The translations under genes were made by a program, and so were the position numbers. A stretch of DNA of 64,000 nucleotides. Source: Promicromonospora umidemergens. Its GTDB lineage: Bacteria > Actinomycetota > Actinomycetes > Actinomycetales > Cellulomonadaceae. This document shows positions 26,764 through 34,308 of this stretch, one piece after another. The notes beneath the pieces are model-generated. The model worked only from the letters and a program-made list of their open reading frames with translations, was not told the DNA's origin and ran no database searches. Each line of letters opens with the position of its first letter. The stretch's first letter is position 1. The stretch is from the NCBI RefSeq assembly GCF_024171995.1, contig NZ_JAMTCT010000002.1:467357-531356 (forward strand), read 5' to 3'.

Positions 26764-26777
26764 GAACATCCTTGTTC
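26764..26777. promoter_or_regulatory. Candidate SufR operator
   Basis: A perfect inverted repeat GAACA-tcct-TGTTC lies about 80 bp upstream of sufR, in the spacer shared with the divergent ABC exporter genes. SufR is autoregulatory in known actinobacteria and cyanobacteria, and this is the only clear dyad in the spacer. Confidence 0.5.
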
Positions 26778-26893
26778 CCTAATTCAAGATGCGCAAGGAA
26801 GGCGAGCCTCAGTTCGGGCCGATCGCGACACATCTCACACGTCCGGTCCACACCCGGGACACGTACTGCGCCGACGCTCCCCGCACCGCCGCC

Positions 26894-26899
26894 TACGAT
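26894..26899 (+). promoter_or_regulatory. Leaderless -10 box for the ABC exporter
   Basis: TACGAT ends 6 nt before the GTG at 26906. It supports a leaderless start and argues against the in-frame ATG at 26789, whose extra residues do not resemble ABC proteins. Confidence 0.55.
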
Positions 26900-26905
26900 T
26901 GTTCG

Positions 26906-27922
26906 GTGCCCCTGTCCGACGCGCCCGCGATCGACCCCGCCCAGGCGGTCACCGCGAGCGCCGCCACAACCAGCCCCGCTGACGCCGCAGCCGACCGCGA
27001 GGTCGCCGTGGAAGTGCGTGGCCTCGTCAAACGCTACGACGGCCGCGCGGTCGTCGACGGTCTCGACCTGGTGGCCCGGCCAGGCGCCGTCACCGCCGTC
27101 CTGGGACCGAACGGCGCGGGCAAGACGACCACCATCGAGTGCTGCGAGGGCCTGCGCTCCCCCGACGGCGGCACCGTCCGCGTGCTGGGCCGCGACCCCG
27201 TCGCCGACGCCCGGGCGCTGCGCCCTCGCGTCGGCGTCATGCTCCAGGACGGCGGCCTGCCCACCGGCGTGCGTGCCCTCGAGCTGCTGCGCCACGTCGC
27301 CGCCATGTACGCGGCCCCGCGCTCCGTGGACGAGCTCGCCGAACGGCTGGGCCTGCACGGCTTCGCCCGCACCACGGTGCGCCGCCTGTCCGGCGGGCAG
27401 CGCCAGCGCGTGGCCCTCGCCGCAGCGGTCGTCGGGCGGCCCGACGTCGTCTTCCTCGACGAGCCCAGCGCCGGCATGGACCCCCAGAGCCGGCGCGCCG
27501 TCTGGGACCTCGTGCGCGAGCTGCGCGCCGACGGCGTCGCCATCGTCCTGACCACCCACCTCATGGACGAGGCAGCCGACCTCGCCGACCACGTCCACAT
27601 CGTGGACCACGGGCGCCTGATCGCCTCCGGCAGCGTCCGCGAGCTGACCGACGGCGACACCGGCCCCGGCACGGTACGCATCGAGGCGACGCCCGGCCTG
27701 GACCTGACGGGCCTGCTCACCACCCTCGGTCCCAACCCTTCGTGGGCAGCCGCGGAGCCCGAGCCCGGCGTGTACACCGTGACCGGACCGGTGGACGCCG
27801 CGGCACTCGCCGACGTGACCGCGTGGCTCGCCGACCGGGGCGTGCTGGCCCGGTCGGTCACCACCGGCCGCCGCACGCTCGAGGACGTATTCCTCGACCT
27901 CACGGGGAGAAACCTGCGATGA
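26906..27922 (+). CDS. ABC-2 type exporter, ATP-binding subunit
   Basis: A 338-residue ATPase of a two-component ABC-2 exporter. The nucleotide-binding domain spans about residues 35-245: Walker A 'GPNGAGKTTT', signature 'LSGGQRQRVALAAAV', Walker B 'VVFLDEPSAGMDPQ' and His loop 'VLTTHLMDEAADL'. The C-terminal ~90 residues form the regulatory extension seen in drug/lipid exporters (DrrA-like), ending 'RRTLEDVFLDLTGRNLR'. The N-terminal ~30 residues are Ala-rich and probably disordered. The TGA overlaps the permease start (ATGA). The substrate is unknown. It is divergent from sufR. Confidence 0.9.
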   Translation: MPLSDAPAIDPAQAVTASAATTSPADAAADREVAVEVRGLVKRYDGRAVVDGLDLVARPGAVTAVLGPNGAGKTTTIECCEGLRSPDGGTVRVLGRDPVADARALRPRVGVMLQDGGLPTGVRALELLRHVAAMYAAPRSVDELAERLGLHGFARTTVRRLSGGQRQRVALAAAVVGRPDVVFLDEPSAGMDPQSRRAVWDLVRELRADGVAIVLTTHLMDEAADLADHVHIVDHGRLIASGSVRELTDGDTGPGTVRIEATPGLDLTGLLTTLGPNPSWAAAEPEPGVYTVTGPVDAAALADVTAWLADRGVLARSVTTGRRTLEDVFLDLTGRNLR

Positions 27923-28683
27923 GCGTCCAGACCGTTCCGGCCGCCGCGCCCGCCGTCCGCCGGATCGCGGCCCAGGCCTCGTTCGAGGCGCGGGCGATCC
28001 TGCGCAACGGCGAGCAGCTGCTCGTGACGATAGTGCTGCCCGTCCTGGTGCTCGTCGGCCTGGTCCGGACCTCGTTCGTGGACCTCGACACGCAGGGGTA
28101 CACGCGCATCGACTTCGTGACGCCCGGCGTCCTGGCGCTGGCCGTCATGTCCACTGCGTTCACGTCGCAGGCGATAGCCACCGCCTTCGACCGTCGAAAC
28201 GGCGTGCTGCGCCTGCTGGCCACCACCCCGCTGGGCCGCACCGGGCTGCTGGCCGGCAAGGTGCTGGGCGTTCTCGCCGTCGAGGTGGTCCAGGTGATCG
28301 TCATCGCGGGCACCGCACTGGCACTCGGCTGGCGGCCGGAGCTGGGCGCGTTGCCCGCCGTCGTCGGCGCCGGGCTGCTGGGTACCGCTGCGTTCACCGC
28401 CCTCGCCCTCCTGTTGGCCGGAACGCTGCGCGCAGAGGGCGTGCTCGCCGTGGCCAACCTGGTGCTCGTGCTCCTCACGGTGGGCGGCGGCGTGCTCCTG
28501 CCCGCCGCGCAGCTCGCCGGCCCGCTGGCGCACGTCGCGGTGCTCCTGCCGTCGGGCGCCCTGGGCGAGGCGATGCGCGGAGCGCTGCTGCACGGGTCCG
28601 TCCCGGCGTTCTCCGTGGTCATCCTGCTGGGCTGGACCGCGGCGCTCGGCGCGGGTGCGGCCCGGCTCTTCCGCTGGCACTGA
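27919..28683 (+). CDS. ABC-2 type exporter, permease subunit
   Basis: A 254-residue membrane subunit with six hydrophobic segments: ~35-52, 70-90, 112-133, 146-170, 176-198 and 225-248. It carries the ABC-2 pattern 'FDRRNGVLRLLATTPLGRTG' between helices 2 and 3, a coupling helix that docks to the ATPase. It is translationally coupled to the ATPase gene. Together they would form a dimeric efflux pump. In other actinobacteria an exporter like this next to ctaA is thought to support cytochrome or heme homeostasis; here ctaA lies 3.6 kb further on, so that link is weak. Confidence 0.88.
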   Translation: MSVQTVPAAAPAVRRIAAQASFEARAILRNGEQLLVTIVLPVLVLVGLVRTSFVDLDTQGYTRIDFVTPGVLALAVMSTAFTSQAIATAFDRRNGVLRLLATTPLGRTGLLAGKVLGVLAVEVVQVIVIAGTALALGWRPELGALPAVVGAGLLGTAAFTALALLLAGTLRAEGVLAVANLVLVLLTVGGGVLLPAAQLAGPLAHVAVLLPSGALGEAMRGALLHGSVPAFSVVILLGWTAALGAGAARLFRWH

Positions 28684-28786
28684 ACCGGGTCGTCACGGCC
28701 TGTCCAGACTCGGCGTGCGCGGCATCGTCACCGGCGTCCAACGGTCTGGACGAGTCTCGCAGCCGAGCGCTCGTGGTGGCTTGGCA

Positions 28787-29245
28787 TCAACGGTTGTGAG
28801 CCTGCCGTTGTCGTACTCCATCAGCGTCGCGGTGGAAGTCCAGGATTCGGTCCGCCTCCGCCTCACTGATGAAGCCGTCAGCCAGGAGCGCCTCCACATC
28901 CTCCTCGGAAGAACCAGGCAGCACACCGTCCACGGGGTCGACCACGCGTGGCACCCACGACTCCAGGGCTGCGAGGAGCTCGAACATCTCCGTGGCGATC
29001 AGGAGCCCAACATGCCGCTGGAGCACGATCTCCTCCACGCTAGGGGCCACACCAACCGCACTGGCCCGAGCAATCACACGGTGGACACTCGCCTGCGACA
29101 TGTGCACAGCTCGAGCAATCTCCCGCTGCGCCATCCCGGCTTCAGCGGCCTGGTAGATCCGGCGGGTGCGTTCTATCTCAGCGAGACGGGCATGCGCGTA
29201 CGCCGACCTCAGACCCGACTCGCTCTTCGCCAACGCGTTTGACAT
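28787..29245 (-). CDS. Small helix-turn-helix regulator
   Basis: A 152-residue protein. Residues 20-70 are a basic helix followed by a helix-turn-helix of the transposase/sigma-70 region 4 kind ('AAEAGMAQREIARAVHMSQA' then SVHRVIARA). Residues 75-150 are acidic and helical, with 'EEDVEALLADGFISEAEADR', which may mediate dimerisation or ligand binding. I do not recognise a named family. The ATG is preceded by AAGGAGGTAGCC. A perfect 25-bp palindrome lies 27 bp upstream, so autoregulation is likely. A toxin/antitoxin role is possible, but no partner gene is adjacent. Confidence 0.65.
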   Translation of the reverse strand: MSNALAKSESGLRSAYAHARLAEIERTRRIYQAAEAGMAQREIARAVHMSQASVHRVIARASAVGVAPSVEEIVLQRHVGLLIATEMFELLAALESWVPRVVDPVDGVLPGSSEEDVEALLADGFISEAEADRILDFHRDADGVRQRQAHNR

Positions 29246-29271
29246 GGCTACCTCCTTGCAGACGAATCTAA

Positions 29272-29296
29272 CGCTTGATTCAAAATGAATCAAGCG
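29272..29296. promoter_or_regulatory. 25-bp palindromic operator upstream of the HTH gene
   Basis: CGCTTGATTC and GAATCAAGCG pair perfectly around a 5-bp AAAAT centre, 27 bp upstream of the HTH gene. There is no T-run, so a terminator is unlikely. It is AT-richer than its surroundings and probably overlaps the promoter. Confidence 0.6.
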
Positions 29297-29442
29297 CTGG
29301 AAACCGGCGACGCGCCAACCCGGTTCGCCGCGGGAATCTACCTACCCTCACTCATAGCGGCTCGGTATGACTCTTTCGCGAGTAGGCGGGTGAAATTTGC
29401 CCTTTTAGGGTTCACTTCACCTACATTCCCCAGGGAGGCAGC

Positions 29443-30657
29443 GTGACTTCCACTCACAGCAACCGCCGTCGGCTGATCGTCGGCGCCGGTATCGCCATCG
29501 CCCTCGCAGCGGCTCCAGCCGCTGCGGCCATGACGCACGCGACACCGGACGAGGCCCCTGCGCCCGTCGCGGGCGCACTGATCGAGGACTCGTACATCGT
29601 CGTGCTCGAGGACTCCGACGTCGCCAAGGCAGAGGTCAGGAGCACGGCCAAGGGCCTGGTGCAGAAGTACGGCGGCGAGGTGCGGCACTCGTACACCAAC
29701 GCGGTACGGGGCTTCTCGGCGTCGATGTCGCCGGGCCAGGCCAAGCAGCTCGAGGCAGACCCGTCGGTGGCGTACGTGGAGCAGAACCGCGTGATGACAG
29801 CCAGCGACACCCAGTCGCCGGTCCCTTCCTGGGGCCTGGACCGGATCGACCAGGTGGAGCTGCCCCTCGACGACTCGTACACGTACGAGAGCACCGGGTC
29901 CGGGGTGACGGCGTACATCGTCGACACGGGCATCCTGAACACCCACGAGGACTTCGGCGGTCGCGCCGTCAGCGGCACCGACACCGTGGACGGTGACGAC
30001 GACGCCACCGACTGCGCGGGTCATGGCACGCACGTGGCCGGCACCGTGGGTGGTTCGGCCTACGGCGTCGCGAAGGACGTCTCGCTGGTCGGTGTGCGGG
30101 TTCTCGACTGCGGCGGCTCCGGCAGCTTCGACGGCGTCATCGCGGGCATCGACTGGGTGACCGCGGACCACCAGGCCGGCGAGCCCGCCGTGGCCAACAT
30201 GTCGCTCGGCGGCGGCTTCTCGCAGGCCGTGAACGACGCCGTCTCCACGGCCGTCGCCGACGGCGTCACCTTCGCCCTCGCTGCCGGCAACGACAGCGGA
30301 GCCGATGCCTGCGACGGTTCGCCGAGCTCCACCCCTGAGGCGATCACGGTGGGCGCCACCGAGGACTCGGACGCCCGCGCCGCGTACTCGAACATCGGCA
30401 CCTGCGTGGACATCTTCGCGCCGGGTACCGGCATCACGTCGGCCTGGTACACCGGCGACATGGACACCAACACGATCAGCGGCACCTCGATGGCCACACC
30501 CCACGTCGCGGGCGCTGCGGCGCTCGTGCTGTCCGGCAACCCCGCGGCTACCCCGGCCGAGGTCGGCGCCAGCCTGTCGGGCGCTGCCCTGCCGGACGTC
30601 GTGACCGACCCGGGCACCGGCTCGCCGAACCTGCTGCTGAACGTCAGCGGCCTCTGA
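29443..30657 (+). CDS. Secreted S8 family serine protease (subtilase)
   Basis: A 404-residue secreted protease. Residues 1-30 are a Sec/Tat-like signal peptide with a twin Arg and a long Ala-rich core. Residues 49-118 are an inhibitor I9 propeptide ('YIVVLEDSDVAKAEVRS'). The S8 domain has catalytic Asp161 in 'AYIVDTGI', His197 in 'GHGTHVAG', oxyanion Asn283 and Ser349 in 'GTSMATPHVAG' (numbering from this GTG). It resembles aqualysin/proteinase K-type subtilases. The GTG start has GGGAGG upstream. A 13-bp-stem terminator follows at once. A role in degrading extracellular protein is inferred. Confidence 0.93.
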   Translation: MTSTHSNRRRLIVGAGIAIALAAAPAAAAMTHATPDEAPAPVAGALIEDSYIVVLEDSDVAKAEVRSTAKGLVQKYGGEVRHSYTNAVRGFSASMSPGQAKQLEADPSVAYVEQNRVMTASDTQSPVPSWGLDRIDQVELPLDDSYTYESTGSGVTAYIVDTGILNTHEDFGGRAVSGTDTVDGDDDATDCAGHGTHVAGTVGGSAYGVAKDVSLVGVRVLDCGGSGSFDGVIAGIDWVTADHQAGEPAVANMSLGGGFSQAVNDAVSTAVADGVTFALAAGNDSGADACDGSPSSTPEAITVGATEDSDARAAYSNIGTCVDIFAPGTGITSAWYTGDMDTNTISGTSMATPHVAGAAALVLSGNPAATPAEVGASLSGAALPDVVTDPGTGSPNLLLNVSGL

Positions 30658-30677
30658 CGACCACACCCACAGATCCC

Positions 30678-30710
30678 GAAGGGACCCCGGCACCCGGCCG
30701 GGGTCCCTTC
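30678..30710. terminator. Bidirectional terminator after the subtilase
   Basis: A perfect 13-bp stem, GAAGGGACCCCGG / CCGGGGTCCCTTC, with a 7-nt loop lies between the convergent subtilase and TetR genes. Confidence 0.75.
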
Positions 30711-30726
30711 GTGGCCCCCGGGTCCG

Positions 30727-31314
30727 TCAGGCGAAGATGCCCGCCGTCCCCATCTCCACCCGACGGCGCCCGGCCCGTTCGTCGTCACCGAACCGGTCGA
30801 CTCCCCAGGACAGTGTCGTGGCCAGCTCGAACACCTCGTCGCGGGTGACGGCGTCGGCCGCGTCGCCCGACGACTTCGCGGCGTCGAGCAGGTCACCCGT
30901 CCGCACGAGGAGCGGGTTGCACGCGGAGTAGAGCGGCGACTCGGGGTCGTCGTACGCGGTGGCGACGCAGTACGGCAGGTCGTGCCAGATGCGCAGCTGC
31001 CACGTCAGCCGCACCAGCCACTCCACGAGCGCCTCCCGCGGGGGGCGCGAACGAGCTAGCTCGTCGGCGTCGGCCAGCGCCGTGCCGATGTAGTCCTCCA
31101 TGACCGCTGCCAGCAGGTCGTCCCGGGTGGGGAAGTTCCGGTAGAGCGTGGCGTTGCCCACCCCGGCCCGCAGGGCGATGCCGTCCAGCGAGGCGAGCAC
31201 GCCGTCCTCCGCGAAGGTCTCGCGCGCCGCGCGCAGGACCGCGTCGCGGTTGCGTCGCGCATCGGCCCGCAAGGGCCGCGGCGCTGGTGCGGGAGCACCT
31301 CGAGCAGCAGGCAT
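30727..31314 (-). CDS. TetR family regulator of the adjacent SDR gene
   Basis: A 195-residue TetR regulator. The helix-turn-helix is 'LDGIALRAGVGNATLYRNFP' (residues 43-62). The C-terminal domain includes 'WHDLPYCVATAYDDPESPLY', typical of regulators that sit beside SDR genes. The ATG at 31314 follows a 15-residue Arg/Pro-rich arm rather than longer upstream codons, and lies just inside the operator region. It is divergent from the SDR gene at 31393, with two matching palindromes between them. Confidence 0.88.
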   Translation of the reverse strand: MPAARGAPAPAPRPLRADARRNRDAVLRAARETFAEDGVLASLDGIALRAGVGNATLYRNFPTRDDLLAAVMEDYIGTALADADELARSRPPREALVEWLVRLTWQLRIWHDLPYCVATAYDDPESPLYSACNPLLVRTGDLLDAAKSSGDAADAVTRDEVFELATTLSWGVDRFGDDERAGRRRVEMGTAGIFA

Positions 31315-31335
31315 GGCATCTCTCCTTGCGTAAAC

Positions 31336-31373
31336 GGGGAGCGTCCCCACATACTGATCCGGGGACACTCCCC
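31336..31373. promoter_or_regulatory. Tandem TetR operators
   Basis: Two palindromes, GGGGA-gcg-TCCCC (31336-31348) and GGGGA-cac-TCCCC (31361-31373), are spaced 25 bp apart and each is followed by ACAT. They lie between the TetR gene and the SDR gene and probably bind two TetR dimers. Confidence 0.65.
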
Positions 31374-31392
31374 ACATGATCGAGGAGTATAG

Positions 31393-32118
31393 ATGAACCA
31401 GACACTCGACGGCCGGACGGTGCTCGTGACGGGCGCCAACGGCGGCCTCGGAGCGCAGCTCGTGCAGCAGGCGCTCGACCGCGGGGCCCGCAAGGTCTAT
31501 GCGGCGACCCGCTCCCCCGGGCGCTGGACGGACCCACGGATCCAGCAGCTGAGCCTCGACCTCACCGGCCCCGACGACGCCACCCGAGCGGCCGCCACGG
31601 CCTCCGATGTCGACCTGCTGGTCAACAACGCGGGCATCGCGCTGGCCGATGACTCCCTCTCGGGGCCCGAGGACGAGCTGCGTCGCACCTTCGAGACGAA
31701 CTTCTTCGGCACGCTGCGCGTCGCGAACGCCTTCGCGCCGGTGCTCGCGGCCAACGGCGGCGGAACCCTCCTGAACATCCTGTCCGCGGCAGCCTGGAGC
31801 AATGTGCCGACCGGCTACGCGGCGTCGAAGGCGGCGATGTGGTCGGCCACCAACGGGCTGCGGCTCCAGCTGCGGGCCCAGGGCACGCACGTGGTCGGCC
31901 TCCTCGTCGGCATGGTGGACACGCCGATGGCTCAGCGATGGGACGTTCCGAAGGTCAGCGCCGAGAGCGTGGTCACCCAGGCCTACGACGGCGTCGCGGA
32001 CGGCGCGCTCGAGGTGCTGGCCGACGAGCCGACGCGTGACCTGAGGTCCCGGATGGGCACCAGGGCCGAAGAGCTCTACCCCTGGCTCGACGAGCAGCTC
32101 GGCGCGTTCGTGCCCTGA
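31393..32118 (+). CDS. SDR-family oxidoreductase under TetR control
   Basis: A 241-residue classical short-chain dehydrogenase. It contains 'VLVTGANGGLGAQLVQQAL' for NADP binding, 'LLVNNAGIALADDSLS', the catalytic Ser region 'LNILSAAAWSN' and 'YAASKAAMWSATNG' with Tyr-x3-Lys. The reaction is a carbonyl/alcohol interconversion on an unknown substrate, possibly a toxic aldehyde or ketone given the TetR partner. The ATG is preceded by GAGGAG. A strong hairpin follows the stop. Confidence 0.88.
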   Translation: MNQTLDGRTVLVTGANGGLGAQLVQQALDRGARKVYAATRSPGRWTDPRIQQLSLDLTGPDDATRAAATASDVDLLVNNAGIALADDSLSGPEDELRRTFETNFFGTLRVANAFAPVLAANGGGTLLNILSAAAWSNVPTGYAASKAAMWSATNGLRLQLRAQGTHVVGLLVGMVDTPMAQRWDVPKVSAESVVTQAYDGVADGALEVLADEPTRDLRSRMGTRAEELYPWLDEQLGAFVP

Positions 32119-32152
32119 ACCGGCAGGACTGGCCCAGCAGGACTGCCACGGC

Positions 32153-32183
32153 AGGAGGGGTCGGCCCGCATCCGGCCCCTCCT
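32153..32183 (+). terminator. Terminator after the SDR gene
   Basis: A 12-bp stem (AGGAGGGGTCGG / CCGGCCCCTCCT, one G-T pair) with a 7-nt loop, 35 bp after the SDR stop. Confidence 0.65.
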
Positions 32184-32249
32184 CTGCGCCCGGGCACAGA
32201 TCACACCCGGTCAGGACCGCATGCGGGGCGCGACGCCGCCGTCGGCCGC

Positions 32250-32255
32250 TAGCGT
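32250..32255 (+). promoter_or_regulatory. Leaderless -10 box for ctaA
   Basis: TAGCGT ends 6 nt before the GTG start at 32262, and no ribosome binding site is present. Confidence 0.5.
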
Positions 32256-32261
32256 TGGGCT

Positions 32262-33185
32262 GTGACCGCAACCGCCGCCCCCACGTCCCGGTTCGCCGCG
32301 TTCGCCGGCTGGATCGACCGCTTCCGCCACTGGACGCGCGCCATCCTGGTCGCGAACCTGATCGGCCAGATCGGCATCATCGGGACCGGCGGTGCCGTGC
32401 GCCTGACCAAGTCAGGACTGGGCTGCTCGACCTGGCCGCAGTGCGAGCCCGGCCAGTTCACGCCGCAGTTCCACGAGGCCACGACCCTGCACCCGTACAT
32501 AGAGTTCGGGAACCGCACGCTGACCGGCGTGCTGGCACTCATCGGGGTCCTGCTCGCCGTCGCGGTGTGCACCGACCTGAAGCGGTCGCAGTCCTATCGC
32601 CTGCTCGGCCTGGTGCCGCTCCTCGGCGTGCTGGCGCAGGCCCTGATCGGCGGCGTCGTGGTGCTGCTGCACCTGCACCCGGGCTGGGTGTCCCTGCACT
32701 TCGGCGTGTCGGCCGCTCTCGTGGCGGCGTCGCTGTACGTGCTGCACCGGCACGACGAGGGCGACAAGGCCCCTACCCGCGTGGTCGGGCCCCGTGTCCG
32801 CGCCCTGGCCTGGGCGCTCGCCGCGCTGACCGCCGTCGTGGTCGTGCTCGGCGTGCTGACCACGGGCGCGGGCCCCCACAGCGGCGACGCCGAGGTGGGC
32901 TACCGGATCGCCGTCGACCCGGCGCTGCTGACCAGGTGGCACGCCGCCGCGGTGTGGGTGTTCCTGGCCGCCCTGGCCGCCTACCTGGTAGCAGCTCGCG
33001 GCGGACCCGCACCGGTACGGCGCGCAGCACTGATCCTGCTCGCCATCACGCTGGCGCAGGGCCTCATCGGGTACGTGCAGTACTTCACCGACCTGCCCGA
33101 GCTGCTGGTGGGGCTGCACATGATCGGCGCCGCCGTCCTGATCGCCGGCACCACGCGGGTCTGGCTGACGACCCGGGTGCGCTGA
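32262..33185 (+). CDS. ctaA: Heme A synthase (COX15/CtaA)
   Basis: A 307-residue, eight-helix membrane enzyme that oxidises the heme O methyl group to make heme A for aa3-type cytochrome oxidase. The conserved heme-binding histidines are visible in 'TLHPYIEFGNRTLTG', 'HLHPGWVSLHFGVSAALVA', 'LTRWHAAAVWVFL' and 'ELLVGLHMIGAAVL'. The cysteine pair of the extracellular loop is in 'GLGCSTWPQCEPG'. The GTG with the TAGCGT box indicates a leaderless message. ctaB is not in this window; its usual neighbour in actinobacteria is the ABC exporter/suf region, which is here a few kb upstream. Confidence 0.94.
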   Translation: MTATAAPTSRFAAFAGWIDRFRHWTRAILVANLIGQIGIIGTGGAVRLTKSGLGCSTWPQCEPGQFTPQFHEATTLHPYIEFGNRTLTGVLALIGVLLAVAVCTDLKRSQSYRLLGLVPLLGVLAQALIGGVVVLLHLHPGWVSLHFGVSAALVAASLYVLHRHDEGDKAPTRVVGPRVRALAWALAALTAVVVVLGVLTTGAGPHSGDAEVGYRIAVDPALLTRWHAAAVWVFLAALAAYLVAARGGPAPVRRAALILLAITLAQGLIGYVQYFTDLPELLVGLHMIGAAVLIAGTTRVWLTTRVR

Positions 33186-33365
33186 GCCGCGACGGCCCTG
33201 ACCGCTGCGTAGCCGGCTGGGCGGTGTACTGCCCCAGCGAGGTCCGCGCCTGAACGTCGACCACGGACGGCACTGAGGACGGTGCGGCCTCAGGACTGAC
33301 GGCGCGGAGGCCGTGCCGCTAGGGTCGTCACGGGAATCCCGGGCACCGCCGAAAGGGTTGCATCG

Positions 33366-34178
33366 ATGCAGCGAGTCCGTAGGTATCTCGACCCGGTCCT
33401 CGTGGCTGGTGTGCTCTTCTCCGTCGTCGTCTCGGTGGTCCTCGACGTGTCCGGCCTGGCGACCGGTGCGGAGCCACTGATCGTCGGTCTCGTCGGTACG
33501 GCGATCACTCTCGTCCTCGAGTCGATCGTGCTGGCCGAACGACGGTTCCGGTGGCGGGAGCGGTTCGCCCGGGCGCCCGAGCTCGAGTCCCGCATGGAGC
33601 AGGTCGCGGACTGGCTGATCGAGGTGTCAGAGCGGTACCCAGGATCCCAGGTCGAGGCCGAGGCGCAGCGACGCGTCGACCGCCTGCTCCAGGACGTCGA
33701 GGAGCTGGCGTCCGGACGGATGAGGTTTCCCGGCAGCGACTACCGGTTGATCGTCCGGGCCACCAGGGAGGCCAAGAGCACCATGTGGGCCATCACGAAC
33801 CTGCGGACCCATACCGGGGAGCAGGCCTTCGTGGGGCCCAAGTACTGGGAGGAGAACCGGCGTGCGGTGCAGCGCGGCGTCCGGGTCGCGCGGGTGTTCG
33901 CCTACGACGAGATGACCGACCAGACGCGCGACCTCGTCGCGCAGCACGAGCAGGCGGGCATCCAGGTCCACACGGTCCGGAACGACCGGGTGCCGTCAGA
34001 GGCCTCGATGAGCCTGGTGGTCTGGGACGACGCCGTGGGGTGGGAGGCTCAGCTGAACGCCGACGGCGAGGTCGTGGAGAACCGGTTCACCGTGCGTCCC
34101 GACGACGTGCGCCGGCTGGTCGGCCTGTTCCGCCGTTGCGTCGACGCCGGCGACCCACCCGAGGCCCGCACCGTGTGA
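33366..34178 (+). CDS. Membrane protein with PLD-like soluble domain
   Basis: A 270-residue protein. Two close membrane helices (residues ~12-30 and 37-57) are followed by a helical linker ('FARAPELESRMEQVADWLIE') and a C-terminal alpha/beta domain. Its 'WEENRRAVQRGVRVARVFAY' and 'LVAQHEQAGIQVHTVRNDR' segments resemble phospholipase D-like domains found in orphan bacterial proteins that lack the HKD catalytic motif. No H-x-K-x4-D is present, so it is probably non-enzymatic, perhaps a membrane-bound sensor. The ATG has GAAAGGG upstream. A similar gene order was not recognised, and its role is unknown. Confidence 0.55.
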   Translation: MQRVRRYLDPVLVAGVLFSVVVSVVLDVSGLATGAEPLIVGLVGTAITLVLESIVLAERRFRWRERFARAPELESRMEQVADWLIEVSERYPGSQVEAEAQRRVDRLLQDVEELASGRMRFPGSDYRLIVRATREAKSTMWAITNLRTHTGEQAFVGPKYWEENRRAVQRGVRVARVFAYDEMTDQTRDLVAQHEQAGIQVHTVRNDRVPSEASMSLVVWDDAVGWEAQLNADGEVVENRFTVRPDDVRRLVGLFRRCVDAGDPPEARTV

Positions 34179-34265
34179 ACCGGGGGCGTCCGGCTCACGA
34201 GCCGCTCCAGGGCACCGAGCAGAACGCCCGACGGGAGCACACGCGGAGCAGCCCGACGGCGCGCC
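34172..34265 (-). pseudogene. Duplicated C-terminal scrap of an FAD monooxygenase
   Basis: The minus strand encodes 'VLPSGVLLGALERLVSRTPP', a close match to the C-terminus of the intact monooxygenase just upstream ('TLPSGAMLGAMERFASWAPP'). The DNA at 34192-34244 aligns with 34335-34387 without gaps. Only about 30 codons are recognisable, overlapping the 3' end of the 33366 gene. A second monooxygenase gene, or a partial tandem duplication, once stood here and was almost wholly deleted. Confidence 0.6.
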
Positions 34266-34308
34266 GCGGTGATCCCCGAGGTCGTGACTTCGCGGCAGAG
34301 CGCCAGCA

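Noticed and set aside
26789..26905. ATG at 26789 as start of the ABC ATPase
   Set aside because: The extra 39 residues are unlike ABC proteins, and the -10 box at 26894 falls inside them. The GTG at 26906 fits a leaderless start.
29272..29296. Palindrome considered as a terminator for rightward transcription
   Set aside because: No gene reads into it from the left, no T-run follows, and it lies in a promoter region of the leftward HTH gene.
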